From positions 118,333 to 182,332 of the forward strand of contig CALEIK010000017.1 of NCBI GenBank assembly GCA_937876195.1: DNA of 64,000 bases, in the 5' to 3' direction. The notes below the pieces were generated by a model. The model worked only from the letters and a program-made list of their open reading frames with translations, did not search any database and was not told where the DNA came from. Below, one piece after another: positions 15,613 to 24,164 of this stretch; the stretch's first letter is position 1, and every line of letters starts with the position of its first letter. Both the position numbers and the translations under genes were made by a program. This stretch comes from an uncultured Flavobacteriales bacterium. GTDB lineage: Bacteria; Bacteroidota; Bacteroidia; Flavobacteriales_D; Crocinitomicaceae.

Positions 15613-18312
15613 CTAAAACAACTTCGGTTGCACATCATCGTCGTCCTTTTTCAAGTCCCACTCGATAACCTTTGCACCGCCTTCACCTTCTCCGCTTTCT
15701 GAAGTATCATCTCCTTCTTCACTATCATCGGTGTCCGTTGGTACTGGTTCGTTTTCTTCTTCTGGCCATGGTTCATCGCCTTCAATAGGGTGATCGAGTA
15801 CAATTTCTTTCACCTTCAACTTTGTCATTTGGTTGCCCTGAGATTTCATGCCCTTTACGTCAATGAATTCGGCTAAATCGACTTCTGTGTCGGGAAGGTT
15901 TTTGGTTGCTTTGAGCAGTTTATTGTAGACAATGCGCGCTTTTGGCCTGTATGCTGTAGAAACGACATCCAACTGTGAGCCTTCGCTTTCTGAAATGAAG
16001 AGTACTTTTTTGTCCGTGGTGACTTCGCACACAAAACGCTTGCAGAAGTGTAAATCCTTCTCTGCATCAAAATAGACAGCAGTGATTGGTCGCTCGGGAT
16101 GCCATTTTTCAATGTGAATCATGTCATCGTCGAAGTGCGTGGAAAGATCGAAACTCGACAAACGGTATTCTCCCGATTTGTACAAGGTTAAAATTTTGTC
16201 GTTGCCTTTGAACTGTCCTAAGAATTTACCGCGCTTGTCATCGTTTAAACGACCGACAACGGTATCGTACCAAATTTTACGCGCCGCCAGCGTAGATCCA
16301 CCGACTTCTTTCTGTACAATTTTGGAGACAATTTCCTTGGTGACTCTGTTTCCAGAAGCATCACGCCCTTTGATGAGTTGTTCACCCATGTCGATATCGA
16401 ACTTCAGGCGTTTTAGATGTGGTCGCGCGCGCAAAATAACCGTTACGACTTCACGCTCTCCGTTTGGATGCACCGTGAAATAGAGCATTTTGGAACCTTT
16501 CGTTCCTTTCGTTAGATCGTATTCTGTGTCACGGGTAATGGAGTTCACGTTGAAACGCTTCATCATCGTTGGACCGCCGACTCCGTCTTGGTACATCAAA
16601 TGATACACCGTGCGTTTATCGCCTTTCTTCCAAACGTTGGTGTAGACAATTCCCTTGCCGACAAATTTCTTATCGGCGATTTTCGTCACCATCATCTTCC
16701 CTGTCGCGAAGAAGACAATCACATCGTCTAAATCAGAGCAATCGGCAATGTATTCCGCCTTTTTCAAACTGTGTCCGATGAATCCTTCGTCGTAATCAAC
16801 GTAGAGTTTCTTATTGGCAATGATGACTTTCGTCGCGTTGATTGAATCAAAAGTTTTGATTTCCGTTTTACGCTCTCTCCCCTCCCCAAATCTCGTTTTC
16901 AAGTCCTTGAAATAGTCAATGGCGTATTCCACCAAGTTCGCAAGGTGACCTTTCACGACTTCCATTTCCGCTTCAATCTTCGCAATGTTTTCGTCTGCTT
17001 TGTCAGCATCGAAACGTGTGATACGAATCATTGGAATTTGCGTCAATTTCTGTAAATCCTCGTCTTCAATTTCGCGCAGCAATACCTTTTTGAACGGCTT
17101 GAACGCATCGCGCATGTACACATAAAGCGTTTCCTTGTTGCTGTAGTTCTTGAAATCAATGTACATTTCTTCGTTGATGAAGATTTTCTCCAAGGTCGAG
17201 AAATGCCATTGTTTTTCCAATTCCGCCAAACGGATTTCCAACTCGAGTTTCAATAACTCCACCGTGCGATCCGTGTTGACTTTCAAAATCTCCGAAACTC
17301 CCATGAAGCGTGGTTTATCACCATCAATCACCGAAGAATTGGGAGAAAGCGAAACTTCGCAATCTGTAAATGCATACAAGGCATCCACCGTTTTATCGGG
17401 AGAAACACCAGGCGCTAAGTGAATGATGACCTCAGCATTTGCCGCTGTGTTGTCTTCAATCTTTTTGATCTTTATTTTTCCTTTGTCGTTCGCTTTTAAG
17501 ATTGAATCGATAAGGGTCGACGTTGTACCGTACGGCAGTTCGTGCACGATCAACGTTTTGTTATCCTCCTTGCGGATTTTCGCACGCAAACGGACTTTTC
17601 CACCTCTGAGACCGTCGTTGTAATTCGAGAAATCTGCCATTCCACCGTTGAGGAAATCGGGCAAAATAGTGACTTTCTTCCCACGCAAATGATTGATCGA
17701 TTGCTCAATCAATTCCACAAAGTTGTGGGGCATAATTTTACACGCCATTCCCACCGCAATTCCTTCTGCACCTTGTGCGAGCAATAATGGGAATTTTACC
17801 GGTAATTGTTCAGGCTCTTTGTTTCGCCCGTCGTAGCTTTTTAGCCAGTTCGTTGTTTTCGCGTTGAACACAACGTGCGATGCAAACTTCGACAAACGTG
17901 CTTCAATGTAACGCGGTGCTGCTGCGCCATCTCCCGTGAGGGTATTTCCCCAGTTTCCTTGGCAATCAATCAATAAATCTTTTTGTCCCAACTGCACCAA
18001 GGCATCTCCAATCGATGCGTCTCCGTGCGGGTGAAATTTCATGGTATTACCGATGATGTTTGCCACTTTGTTGTAGCGACCATCGTCCATTTCCTTCATG
18101 GAATGCATGATACGGCGCTGTACAGGCTTAAATCCATCGTACAGCGAAGGAACGGCTCTTTCAAGAATTACGTACGAAGCGTACTCTAAAAACCAGTTTT
18201 CGTAAAGTCCACCAACGGGAATGATCTTGTCCGTGGTCTCGCTCTTCTCAAAAGGATTTCCATCCTCGTCCTTCATGTCGTTATTTTCTAACTCTTCGTT
18301 TTCGTCAGCCAT
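15613..18312 (-). CDS. parC: DNA topoisomerase IV subunit A (GyrA/ParC family)
   Basis: An 899-residue type IIA topoisomerase A subunit. The catalytic tyrosine lies in GAAAPRYIEARL (Tyr135), preceded by the winged-helix segment KPVQRRIMHSM and KFHPHGDASIGDAL. The C-terminal beta-propeller is divergent, and the tail is highly acidic (DTDDSEEGDDTSESGEGEG). It starts 3 bp after the B-subunit gene. The two are most likely topoisomerase IV, which decatenates daughter chromosomes, because Bacteroidota usually keep gyrA and gyrB apart; gyrase cannot be fully excluded from motifs. Confidence 0.88.
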   Translation of the reverse strand: MADENEELENNDMKDEDGNPFEKSETTDKIIPVGGLYENWFLEYASYVILERAVPSLYDGFKPVQRRIMHSMKEMDDGRYNKVANIIGNTMKFHPHGDASIGDALVQLGQKDLLIDCQGNWGNTLTGDGAAAPRYIEARLSKFASHVVFNAKTTNWLKSYDGRNKEPEQLPVKFPLLLAQGAEGIAVGMACKIMPHNFVELIEQSINHLRGKKVTILPDFLNGGMADFSNYNDGLRGGKVRLRAKIRKEDNKTLIVHELPYGTTSTLIDSILKANDKGKIKIKKIEDNTAANAEVIIHLAPGVSPDKTVDALYAFTDCEVSLSPNSSVIDGDKPRFMGVSEILKVNTDRTVELLKLELEIRLAELEKQWHFSTLEKIFINEEMYIDFKNYSNKETLYVYMRDAFKPFKKVLLREIEDEDLQKLTQIPMIRITRFDADKADENIAKIEAEMEVVKGHLANLVEYAIDYFKDLKTRFGEGRERKTEIKTFDSINATKVIIANKKLYVDYDEGFIGHSLKKAEYIADCSDLDDVIVFFATGKMMVTKIADKKFVGKGIVYTNVWKKGDKRTVYHLMYQDGVGGPTMMKRFNVNSITRDTEYDLTKGTKGSKMLYFTVHPNGEREVVTVILRARPHLKRLKFDIDMGEQLIKGRDASGNRVTKEIVSKIVQKEVGGSTLAARKIWYDTVVGRLNDDKRGKFLGQFKGNDKILTLYKSGEYRLSSFDLSTHFDDDMIHIEKWHPERPITAVYFDAEKDLHFCKRFVCEVTTDKKVLFISESEGSQLDVVSTAYRPKARIVYNKLLKATKNLPDTEVDLAEFIDVKGMKSQGNQMTKLKVKEIVLDHPIEGDEPWPEEENEPVPTDTDDSEEGDDTSESGEGEGGAKVIEWDLKKDDDDVQPKLF

Positions 18313-18315
18313 TAC

Positions 18316-20220
18316 TTATGATGCTTTTTCAATGTTCGCTTGTTCCTCTGCTGCATCTAACGCACCTTCCAGGTCTTCATCAATCACCAAATCCTCTTCT
18401 ACACGGAGATTGTCAATGATAAATTCTTGACGCTCTGGCGTATTTTTACCCATGTAGTAGGAGAGAATCGAATCGATGGATGCTTCTTTGGAAAGAATCA
18501 CAGGTTCCAAGCGAATATCGTCGCCAATAAAATACTTAAACTCGTCCGGTGAAATCTCACCGAGACCTTTAAATCGCGTTATTTCAGGGTTTCTTCCCAA
18601 CTCCTCGATGGCGTTGCGTTTTTCCTCTTCTGAATAACAGTAAATCGTCTTTTTCTTGTTTCGCACCCTGAAAAGAGGCGTTTGGAGAATGTAGACGTGG
18701 TTTCTTTTGACCAAATCGGGGAAGAATTGTAAGAAGAACGTCAACAAGAGCATACGAATGTGCATTCCGTCGACATCGGCATCTGTTGCAACTACGATGT
18801 TGTTGTAGCGCAATTCATCCATGTCGTCCTCAATGTTCAATGCGGCTTGTATCAAGTTGAATTCCTCGTTTTCGTACACGACTTTTTTCGTCAGTCCGTA
18901 ACAATTCAATGGCTTACCACGCAATGAAAACACCGCTTGCGTATTCACATCTCGCGATTTGGTAATCGATCCACTTGCCGAATCTCCCTCGGTGATGAAC
19001 AAGGTCGTTTGTTCGCGCAATTCGTGTTTTAAATCTGTCAGGTGCACACGGCAATCGCGCAATTTCTTGTTGTGCATGTTCGCTTTCTTCGCACGATCAC
19101 GTGCAATCTTACGAATTCCAGAAAGTTCTTTCCGTTCTTTCTCTGATTGCTTAATTTTCTTTTCAAGCGTTTCGACTGTTGCGGGATTCTTGTGCAGGTA
19201 ATTATCCAATTTCTCTTTCAAGAAATCATTGATAAATGCCCGCATCGATTTACCGTCCGGCTCTATTTCTGTTGATCCTAATTTCGTTTTTGTTTGCGAT
19301 TCGAAGACAGGCTCAATCACCTTCACTGCCACTGCTGCGACAATCGACTGGCGAATGTCCGATGCTTCGTAATTCTTTCCGTAAAAATCGCGAATTACCT
19401 TTGCCACCGACTCACGAAATGCGCTTTGATGTGTTCCGCCTTGCGTGGTGTGCTGACCGTTGACGAAAGAATAGTAATCCTCCCCGTACGTGCGACCATG
19501 CGTAAAAGCCACCTCGATATCCTCACCTTCCAAGTGAATGATTGGGTACAATGGATCACCGTCCATGTTGTCTTCCAGCAAATCTTTCAGACCGTGCTTC
19601 GATTGAAATTTTTCCTTATTGAATTTCAGCAGTAATCCCCTGTTCAAGTAACAGTAGTTCCACAACATCTTGTACAAGAAGGGGGTTCTGAACGAGAATT
19701 TTTTAAAGATCACTTCGTCGGGAATGAACTCGACATACGTTCCGTTCTCTTCGTCTGTTTTTGAAACAGGTAAATCTTCCACCAATTCCCCCCGAACGAA
19801 GGAAGCTTGTTTCTTTTCTCCCTCACGGACAGAATAAACCATGAAGTGGGACGACAATGCGTTCACTGCCTTCGTACCTACTCCATTCAATCCAACTGAT
19901 TTCTTAAATGCTTTTGAATCGTATTTTCCTCCAGTGTTAATTTGCGACACACAATCGATGACCTTTCCGAGTGGAATTCCACGTCCGTAATCGCGCACGG
20001 TCACTTTCCCATCAACAACAGTCAATTCAACTCTTGTACCATTCCCCATCACAAATTCATCGATGCAATTATCGATCACCTCCTTCACCAAGATATAAAT
20101 CCCATCATCTGCAGAAGAACCATCTCCGAGCTTCCCGATGTACATCCCAGGTCTAAGTCGAATATGCTCCTTCCAATCTAACGACCGGATATTATCTTCA
20201 GTATATTGATTTTCTGCCAT
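18316..20220 (-). CDS. parE: DNA topoisomerase IV subunit B (GyrB/ParE family)
   Basis: A 634-residue ATPase subunit. The GHKL elements are KEVIDNCIDEF (N box), DYGRGIP, and GLNGVGTKAVNALS. The Toprim domain has FITEGDSASGS and DADVDGMHIRMLLL, with the acidic metal ligands. RFKGLGEI near the C-terminus is also typical. It is the first gene of a parE-parC operon with a 3-bp gap. A -7-like element lies 26 nt upstream. Confidence 0.9.
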   Translation of the reverse strand: MAENQYTEDNIRSLDWKEHIRLRPGMYIGKLGDGSSADDGIYILVKEVIDNCIDEFVMGNGTRVELTVVDGKVTVRDYGRGIPLGKVIDCVSQINTGGKYDSKAFKKSVGLNGVGTKAVNALSSHFMVYSVREGEKKQASFVRGELVEDLPVSKTDEENGTYVEFIPDEVIFKKFSFRTPFLYKMLWNYCYLNRGLLLKFNKEKFQSKHGLKDLLEDNMDGDPLYPIIHLEGEDIEVAFTHGRTYGEDYYSFVNGQHTTQGGTHQSAFRESVAKVIRDFYGKNYEASDIRQSIVAAVAVKVIEPVFESQTKTKLGSTEIEPDGKSMRAFINDFLKEKLDNYLHKNPATVETLEKKIKQSEKERKELSGIRKIARDRAKKANMHNKKLRDCRVHLTDLKHELREQTTLFITEGDSASGSITKSRDVNTQAVFSLRGKPLNCYGLTKKVVYENEEFNLIQAALNIEDDMDELRYNNIVVATDADVDGMHIRMLLLTFFLQFFPDLVKRNHVYILQTPLFRVRNKKKTIYCYSEEEKRNAIEELGRNPEITRFKGLGEISPDEFKYFIGDDIRLEPVILSKEASIDSILSYYMGKNTPERQEFIIDNLRVEEDLVIDEDLEGALDAAEEQANIEKAS

Positions 20221-20245
20221 TTAAAATTGATTATTGGTCGACTCC

Positions 20246-20253
20246 CAAAGATA
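20246..20253 (-). promoter_or_regulatory. -7 promoter element for parE-parC
   Basis: On the minus strand this reads TATCTTTG, a full match to the Bacteroidota -7 consensus TAnnTTTG, 26 nt before the parE start codon. No clear TTG is visible at the -33 position, so the element is only partly supported. Confidence 0.45.
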
Positions 20254-20313
20254 ATGAAGAAAGGGCGTTGTAGGCGAGAAACTTACGAGAACTTATTCAC
20301 TAAATTGTGTGAA

Positions 20314-21225
20314 TTACACTAAATAAGTTGTTCCGTCCGATACAACCTCTGAATTTTGAAAGATTTGCTGTGCTTCTTCCTCGTGGACAATACCATCCTC
20401 GTAGCGCGCACTTATATGTCCCATAATCAGCTTTTTAACTTCTGCCTGCTTCGCGATATTGGCTGCGTCAAGTGCTGTGGAATGCATCGTAGCTTTTGCT
20501 CTGTCTCGATATGCTTCTGTGAAGGTCGCTTCGTGGTAGAGGAGGTCAACTTCTTGCACAACTGGCAAAATTGCCTCAAAATAGCGTGTATCTGAACAAA
20601 ACGCATACGATTTAGCAGGTTCTCCTGGTAAGGTATAATCGATGGATTGAATCAGCATCCCGTTTTCATCAGTGATGTCTTCGCCTTTTTTGAGTCGGTG
20701 ATAGTATTCAATCTTCACACCATGCGCTTTCGCTTTATCATCGAGGAGCTTTCGTTCTTTTTCCTTGCGCAGAATTTTAAATCCTGTGGTTGGAATTTTA
20801 TGCGACAATGGAAACGATGTCACTTCGATTTTTTCGTCTTCAATGATTATTTTAGGTTCATCTGCTTGTGTTGTGCTAAAATGAACAGGAAAGGAAAGTT
20901 GCGCTCCGGCATAGCTCAATTGAATGGTGATAATTTCTTCCAATTCTTTCGGTGCAAAAATGTGAATAGGCTGAACACGACCGAGTAAATGCATCGTACT
21001 GAGCAATCCTACCAATCCAAAGTAATGATCGCCGTGTAAATGTGAAATTAAAATGTAATCAATGCGTTGAAATTTTACGCCGAATTTGCGCATTTGCATC
21101 TGGGTACCTTCTCCGCAATCAATAAGCAGATGCCGATTGGCACAAACGATGTATTGAGAAGTTAATCCTCGATTTGCTGTGGGTGTCGCTGAACCGCTTC
21201 CTAGAATTGTGACCGAAAAATCCAC
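20314..21225 (-). CDS. rnz: Ribonuclease Z
   Basis: A 303-residue metallo-beta-lactamase-fold endonuclease that trims the 3' trailers of tRNA precursors. The zinc ligands lie in SHLHGDHYFG (residues 61-70), with further ligands in FCSDTRY, LLYHEATF and MGHISARY. The N-terminal TILGSGSATPTANR is characteristic of RNase Z. It is the last gene of the pyrR-pyrB-STAS-rnz run, starting 3 bp after the STAS gene. Confidence 0.93.
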   Translation of the reverse strand: MDFSVTILGSGSATPTANRGLTSQYIVCANRHLLIDCGEGTQMQMRKFGVKFQRIDYILISHLHGDHYFGLVGLLSTMHLLGRVQPIHIFAPKELEEIITIQLSYAGAQLSFPVHFSTTQADEPKIIIEDEKIEVTSFPLSHKIPTTGFKILRKEKERKLLDDKAKAHGVKIEYYHRLKKGEDITDENGMLIQSIDYTLPGEPAKSYAFCSDTRYFEAILPVVQEVDLLYHEATFTEAYRDRAKATMHSTALDAANIAKQAEVKKLIMGHISARYEDGIVHEEEAQQIFQNSEVVSDGTTYLV

Positions 21226-21228
21226 GGT

Positions 21229-21564
21229 CTAGATGGTTGCCAACGCTTCTTTTTCTGTCGCTGTGATGGTAAATACTTTGTCGAGTTGAGCGATGCTGAT
21301 CAATTTGCTCACATTTTCATTCAACCCACACAATACAAATTTCCCGTTGGTGTCTTTGCACATGCGATTTGCGACCAAAATAGCACTCAATCCAGATGAA
21401 TCGCAGTAGCGTGTTTTGGAAAGATCAATGATGATATTGTTAACGCTACCTTTATTCAATAAAACCAGTTCAGCCTTTAATTCTGATGCATTTGCTGCAT
21501 TAAGCTTCTCGACATTTGTTTTGACAACGGCTGTTCCGTTCTGTTGATTAACGATAAAATTCAT
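21229..21564 (-). CDS. STAS-domain protein (anti-sigma factor antagonist-like)
   Basis: A 111-residue single STAS domain. The conserved loop is DLSKTRYCDSSGLSAILVANR, where the Ser after Asp is the residue that partner kinases phosphorylate in SpoIIAA-type switches. No anti-sigma factor or phosphatase lies next to it, but a SiaB-like kinase is encoded 2.6 kb upstream at 24165-24725. It sits between pyrB (33-bp gap) and rnz (3-bp gap). Confidence 0.85.
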   Translation of the reverse strand: MNFIVNQQNGTAVVKTNVEKLNAANASELKAELVLLNKGSVNNIIIDLSKTRYCDSSGLSAILVANRMCKDTNGKFVLCGLNENVSKLISIAQLDKVFTITATEKEALATI

Positions 21565-21597
21565 GTATAGGTCTTTGTTCCCAAATGTAATAAAATA

Positions 21598-22536
21598 TTA
21601 TTCACGTTTAATTTTTGACGCCAACAAATAAATTGCCGCCATTCGAATCGCCACTCCGTTTTCTACTTGCGGAAGAATAATTGATTGTGCAGAATCCGCT
21701 ACATCACTCGTGATTTCGACTCCTCTGTTAATCGGTCCTGGGTGCATTACCACGATCTCCTTCGAAAGGTTGTCTAAAATTTCTTTGTTCAATCCGTACT
21801 GCATGGTATACTCACGCAAGGACGGGAAATATTTAATTTCTTGTCGCTCCAATTGGATGCGCAGCATATTCGCGACATCGCACCATTCAAGCGCACGTTG
21901 CAAGTTGTGCTCGACCTTTACACCCAACTCGTGAATGTATTTTGGAACAAGCGTTGTCGGTCCACACACCATGACTTCAGCGCCCAATTTCTGCAAGCAA
22001 AAAATATTGGACAGCGCTACCCGTGAGTGAAGAATATCTCCCACAATCACCACTTTCTTTCCTTTCACTTCTCCCAATTTCTCGCGAATCGAATATGCAT
22101 CAAGTAGGGCTTGCGTTGGATGTTCATGCGTTCCATCACCAGCGTTTATGACCGTCGCGTTGATACGCTCGGACAAGAACTTCGCTGCTCCAGGATTTGG
22201 GTGACGCATCACCACCATGTCCACTTTCATGGACAAAATATTGTTCACCGTATCGATCAGGGTTTCACCTTTCTTGACGGAGCTACTGGCTGCAGAAAAA
22301 TTAACGGTATCTGCTGAAAGTCGCTTTTCGGCAAGTTCAAATGATAAGCGGGTTCGGGTAGAATTTTCGAAGAATAAATTGGCAATGGTAATGTCTCGGA
22401 GCGATGGAACTTTTTTAATGGGTCGATTAATCACTTGTTTGAACGCATCGGCGGTCTTAAAGATCAACTCGATATCGTTTGTTGTTAAATCCTTGATCCC
22501 AATTAAATGATCTACGCTTAAACTATCCATTTGCAT
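21598..22536 (-). CDS. pyrB: Aspartate carbamoyltransferase catalytic subunit
   Basis: The enzyme joins carbamoyl phosphate and aspartate, the first committed step of pyrimidine synthesis. Motifs are FFENSTRTRLSFE (the carbamoyl-phosphate loop), DGTHEHPTQALLDA and VMHPGPINRG. The length of 312 residues is normal for the catalytic chain. No regulatory subunit (pyrI) follows. The start overlaps the end of pyrR by 14 nt, giving a coupled pyrR-pyrB pair. Confidence 0.96.
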   Translation of the reverse strand: MQMDSLSVDHLIGIKDLTTNDIELIFKTADAFKQVINRPIKKVPSLRDITIANLFFENSTRTRLSFELAEKRLSADTVNFSAASSSVKKGETLIDTVNNILSMKVDMVVMRHPNPGAAKFLSERINATVINAGDGTHEHPTQALLDAYSIREKLGEVKGKKVVIVGDILHSRVALSNIFCLQKLGAEVMVCGPTTLVPKYIHELGVKVEHNLQRALEWCDVANMLRIQLERQEIKYFPSLREYTMQYGLNKEILDNLSKEIVVMHPGPINRGVEITSDVADSAQSIILPQVENGVAIRMAAIYLLASKIKRE

Positions 22537-23071
22537 CTGGTGTAAAAAGTACTACTTTATCTTCTCCTTCTAATTCATTCCATTCAACAGAGACGCGCTC
22601 TGAAATCAATGTATCCACTGTCTTCCCTACGTAATCGGCAGAAATCGGTAAATCTCTTCTAAAACGTCGATCGATCATGGTTAGCAATTCTACTTTCTTA
22701 GGACGTCCAAAAGCGAGTAAGGCGTCCAGTCCCGCGCGAATTGTTCTTCCCGTGTACAAGACATCATCAATGAGGACAACGTTCTTATTCTCGATTACGA
22801 AATCAATATTGGTGGCACTTGGAATGAGTGGTGTTTCTCTTCGTCTGAAATCATCGCGGTAAAATGTAATATCCAGATTACCACACACGACTTCCTTTTT
22901 TAGGATTTCCTCCAAGCGTTCTTTTAGGCGCGTTACCACGTTAACTCCACGAGGTTGAAGTCCAATTAAAACAGTTTCCGAGAAGTCGTTGTGATTTTCA
23001 ATAAGTTGGTAACAAAGTCGATTAATCGTCAGTTCAAAGTGTTTTGAATTAAGAATGACTTGTCTTTCCAT
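22523..23071 (-). CDS. pyrR: PyrR: pyrimidine operon regulator/uracil phosphoribosyltransferase
   Basis: A 182-residue type I phosphoribosyltransferase with the PRPP loop VVLIDDVLYTGRTIRAG and the N-terminal LIGLQPRGV. In Firmicutes PyrR binds the pyr leader RNA and attenuates transcription when UMP is high; whether it does so in Bacteroidota is not established. I see no obvious PyrR-binding hairpin, since the probable promoter lies only 6 nt before the start codon. It overlaps pyrB by 14 nt. Confidence 0.92.
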   Translation of the reverse strand: MERQVILNSKHFELTINRLCYQLIENHNDFSETVLIGLQPRGVNVVTRLKERLEEILKKEVVCGNLDITFYRDDFRRRETPLIPSATNIDFVIENKNVVLIDDVLYTGRTIRAGLDALLAFGRPKKVELLTMIDRRFRRDLPISADYVGKTVDTLISERVSVEWNELEGEDKVVLFTPDANG

Positions 23072-23076
23072 CTCAA

Positions 23077-23084
23077 CAAAGATA
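23077..23084 (-). promoter_or_regulatory. -7 promoter element for pyrR-pyrB-STAS-rnz
   Basis: The minus strand reads TATCTTTG, a perfect TAnnTTTG match, ending 6 nt before the pyrR start codon. Transcription would then begin at or near the ATG, leaving a leaderless or very short leader and no room for an upstream attenuator. The -33 box is poor. Confidence 0.5.
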
Positions 23085-23247
23085 AAAGTATTTTAGTTAG
23101 GTCGAACAGCTTGAAAAAAAAAACATACTTTTTTGAACTAACTCGGTTTAGTTGGACTTCATTTTCAGTTTACGTTGCGTTTATCTCCGATCAATCAACC
23201 GTTCATACGGTTCATCACTTTATCAAAAATCACGAGCAAAAACATCT

Positions 23248-23370
23248 TATATTTGAGAGAGTTAGGTTAGTAGGATTGAAAAACATCTAAAAGTTTTTCG
23301 ATTGTTTTTGGTTTAGGTTGCCTGATTTTACACCACTTAATTGCGTGTGAAATCAGGCAATCCTTTTTTA
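23248..23370 (+). ncRNA. Candidate small RNA with strong terminator
   Basis: The 317-bp gap between pyrR and the SUI1 gene holds no plus-strand gene. Yet it ends in a strong plus-strand terminator: GCCTGATTT-t-ACAC at 23320-23333 pairs with GTGT-g-AAATCAGGC at 23345-23358, followed by TCCTTTTTT. A perfect -7 element, TATATTTG, lies at 23248-23255, giving a transcript of about 110 nt from around 23262. No TTG is visible at -33. It could instead serve as a hairpin for the minus-strand SUI1 gene, but the T-run is on the plus side. Confidence 0.4.
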
Positions 23371-23388
23371 AGTCTATTTGAACGGAAT

Positions 23389-23727
23389 TTAGTTCCCTCC
23401 TTTCTTCTTCACTTTGTACCCTTCTGCCACTAGTAAATCATGTACTTTATCCTTGAAACTGCCTTGAACGATGATTTCACCCTCTTTTGCACTTCCACCC
23501 ACACCGCATTTGCTTTTTAGCAATTTTGCAAGATCTTTCAGATCATCTTCAGAACCCACAAACCCTTCAACCAATGTGACTTCTTTTCCTCCTCGCTGTT
23601 TGCGATCAATGGAAACGTACAATAATTGTTCGTTGGGAGACAATGTTTCGGTTTCTTCAGCTTCGTCTGAATTGAATTCGAAATCTGGATTGGTAGAATA
23701 GACGATGAACTTTTTCTTCTTACTCAT
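23389..23727 (-). CDS. SUI1/eIF1-type translation factor (YciH family)
   Basis: A 112-residue protein with a charged N-terminal tail (including DSDEAEETE-like acidic residues) and a C-terminal SUI1 domain: VTLVEGFVGSEDDLKDLAKL, KCGVGGSAKEGEIIVQGS and VHDLLVAEGYKVKK. Bacterial members bind the 30S subunit and can influence start-site choice. It lies 50 bp after the miniprotein gene on the same strand. Confidence 0.9.
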   Translation of the reverse strand: MSKKKKFIVYSTNPDFEFNSDEAEETETLSPNEQLLYVSIDRKQRGGKEVTLVEGFVGSEDDLKDLAKLLKSKCGVGGSAKEGEIIVQGSFKDKVHDLLVAEGYKVKKKGGN

Positions 23728-23777
23728 TTTACGGTTGAATTATGGTTGTAGAAACGACCTGCGTAATTCGAAGAAAA

Positions 23778-23915
23778 TTAAATTTTAGGGCATTTCTTAC
23801 AGTTAATACCATGCTTCTTGTACTTCTTACAACACTTTTTCTTCTTACATTCAAAAGTAAAAACAAATTGCTTTTCAGTACATCCCTCTTGTTGAGTATC
23901 TGGTCCTAACTTCAT
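23778..23915 (-). CDS. Small Cys/Lys-rich protein (45 residues)
   Basis: A short gene with ATG at 23913-23915 and stop at 23778-23780. The product begins MKLGPDTQQEGC and carries a strongly basic tail with KKKKCCKKYKKHG and CKKCPK: six cysteines and about thirteen lysines in 45 residues. The CC-x-x-Y and C-x-x-C-P arrangement resembles short zinc-ribbon-like basic proteins I have seen in other Bacteroidota, of unknown function. It could bind metal or nucleic acid. It lies 50 bp upstream of the SUI1-type gene, suggesting a link to translation. Confidence 0.6.
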   Translation of the reverse strand: MKLGPDTQQEGCTEKQFVFTFECKKKKCCKKYKKHGINCKKCPKI

Positions 23916-23974
23916 CTATTTAGAATAAATCTAAACAAATGTAGTTGTTTTTATTTAAAGTGATTCTTAATAGT

Positions 23975-24128
23975 GAAAAAAAGTTCAAAAGTTCAAAAGT
24001 TGAAAAGTTCAAAGGTTCAAAAGTTCAAAGAGTTCCCTGTCGGAGAACAGCAAGTGAGTTGATGAAAGACTTATGACGTCTCAAAAGAACAAGTCTTAAC
24101 GTCTTAAAGTCCTAACATCTTAAAATCC
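23975..24128. repeat. Degenerate short tandem repeats, intergenic
   Basis: About six units of AAAAGTTC-type octamers (23975-24036), then about four units of GTCTTAAA-type heptamers to octamers (24067-24128), between the miniprotein gene and the SiaB-like gene. No frame and no promoter are visible. The units are imperfect, as in slipped-strand expansions. Confidence 0.7.
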
Positions 24129-24164
24129 TTTTCCGAGTTTAAGATATCAATATGATTCCTCCAC

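Noticed and set aside
15613..20220. Calling the pair gyrA-gyrB
   Set aside because: The adjacent B-then-A order with a 3-bp gap is usual for topoisomerase IV in this phylum. Gyrase is possible but less likely.
23060..23290. Plus-strand frame of 76 codons upstream of the candidate small RNA
   Set aside because: It starts inside the 5' end of pyrR on the other strand, shows no protein-like pattern, and overlaps the pyrR promoter.
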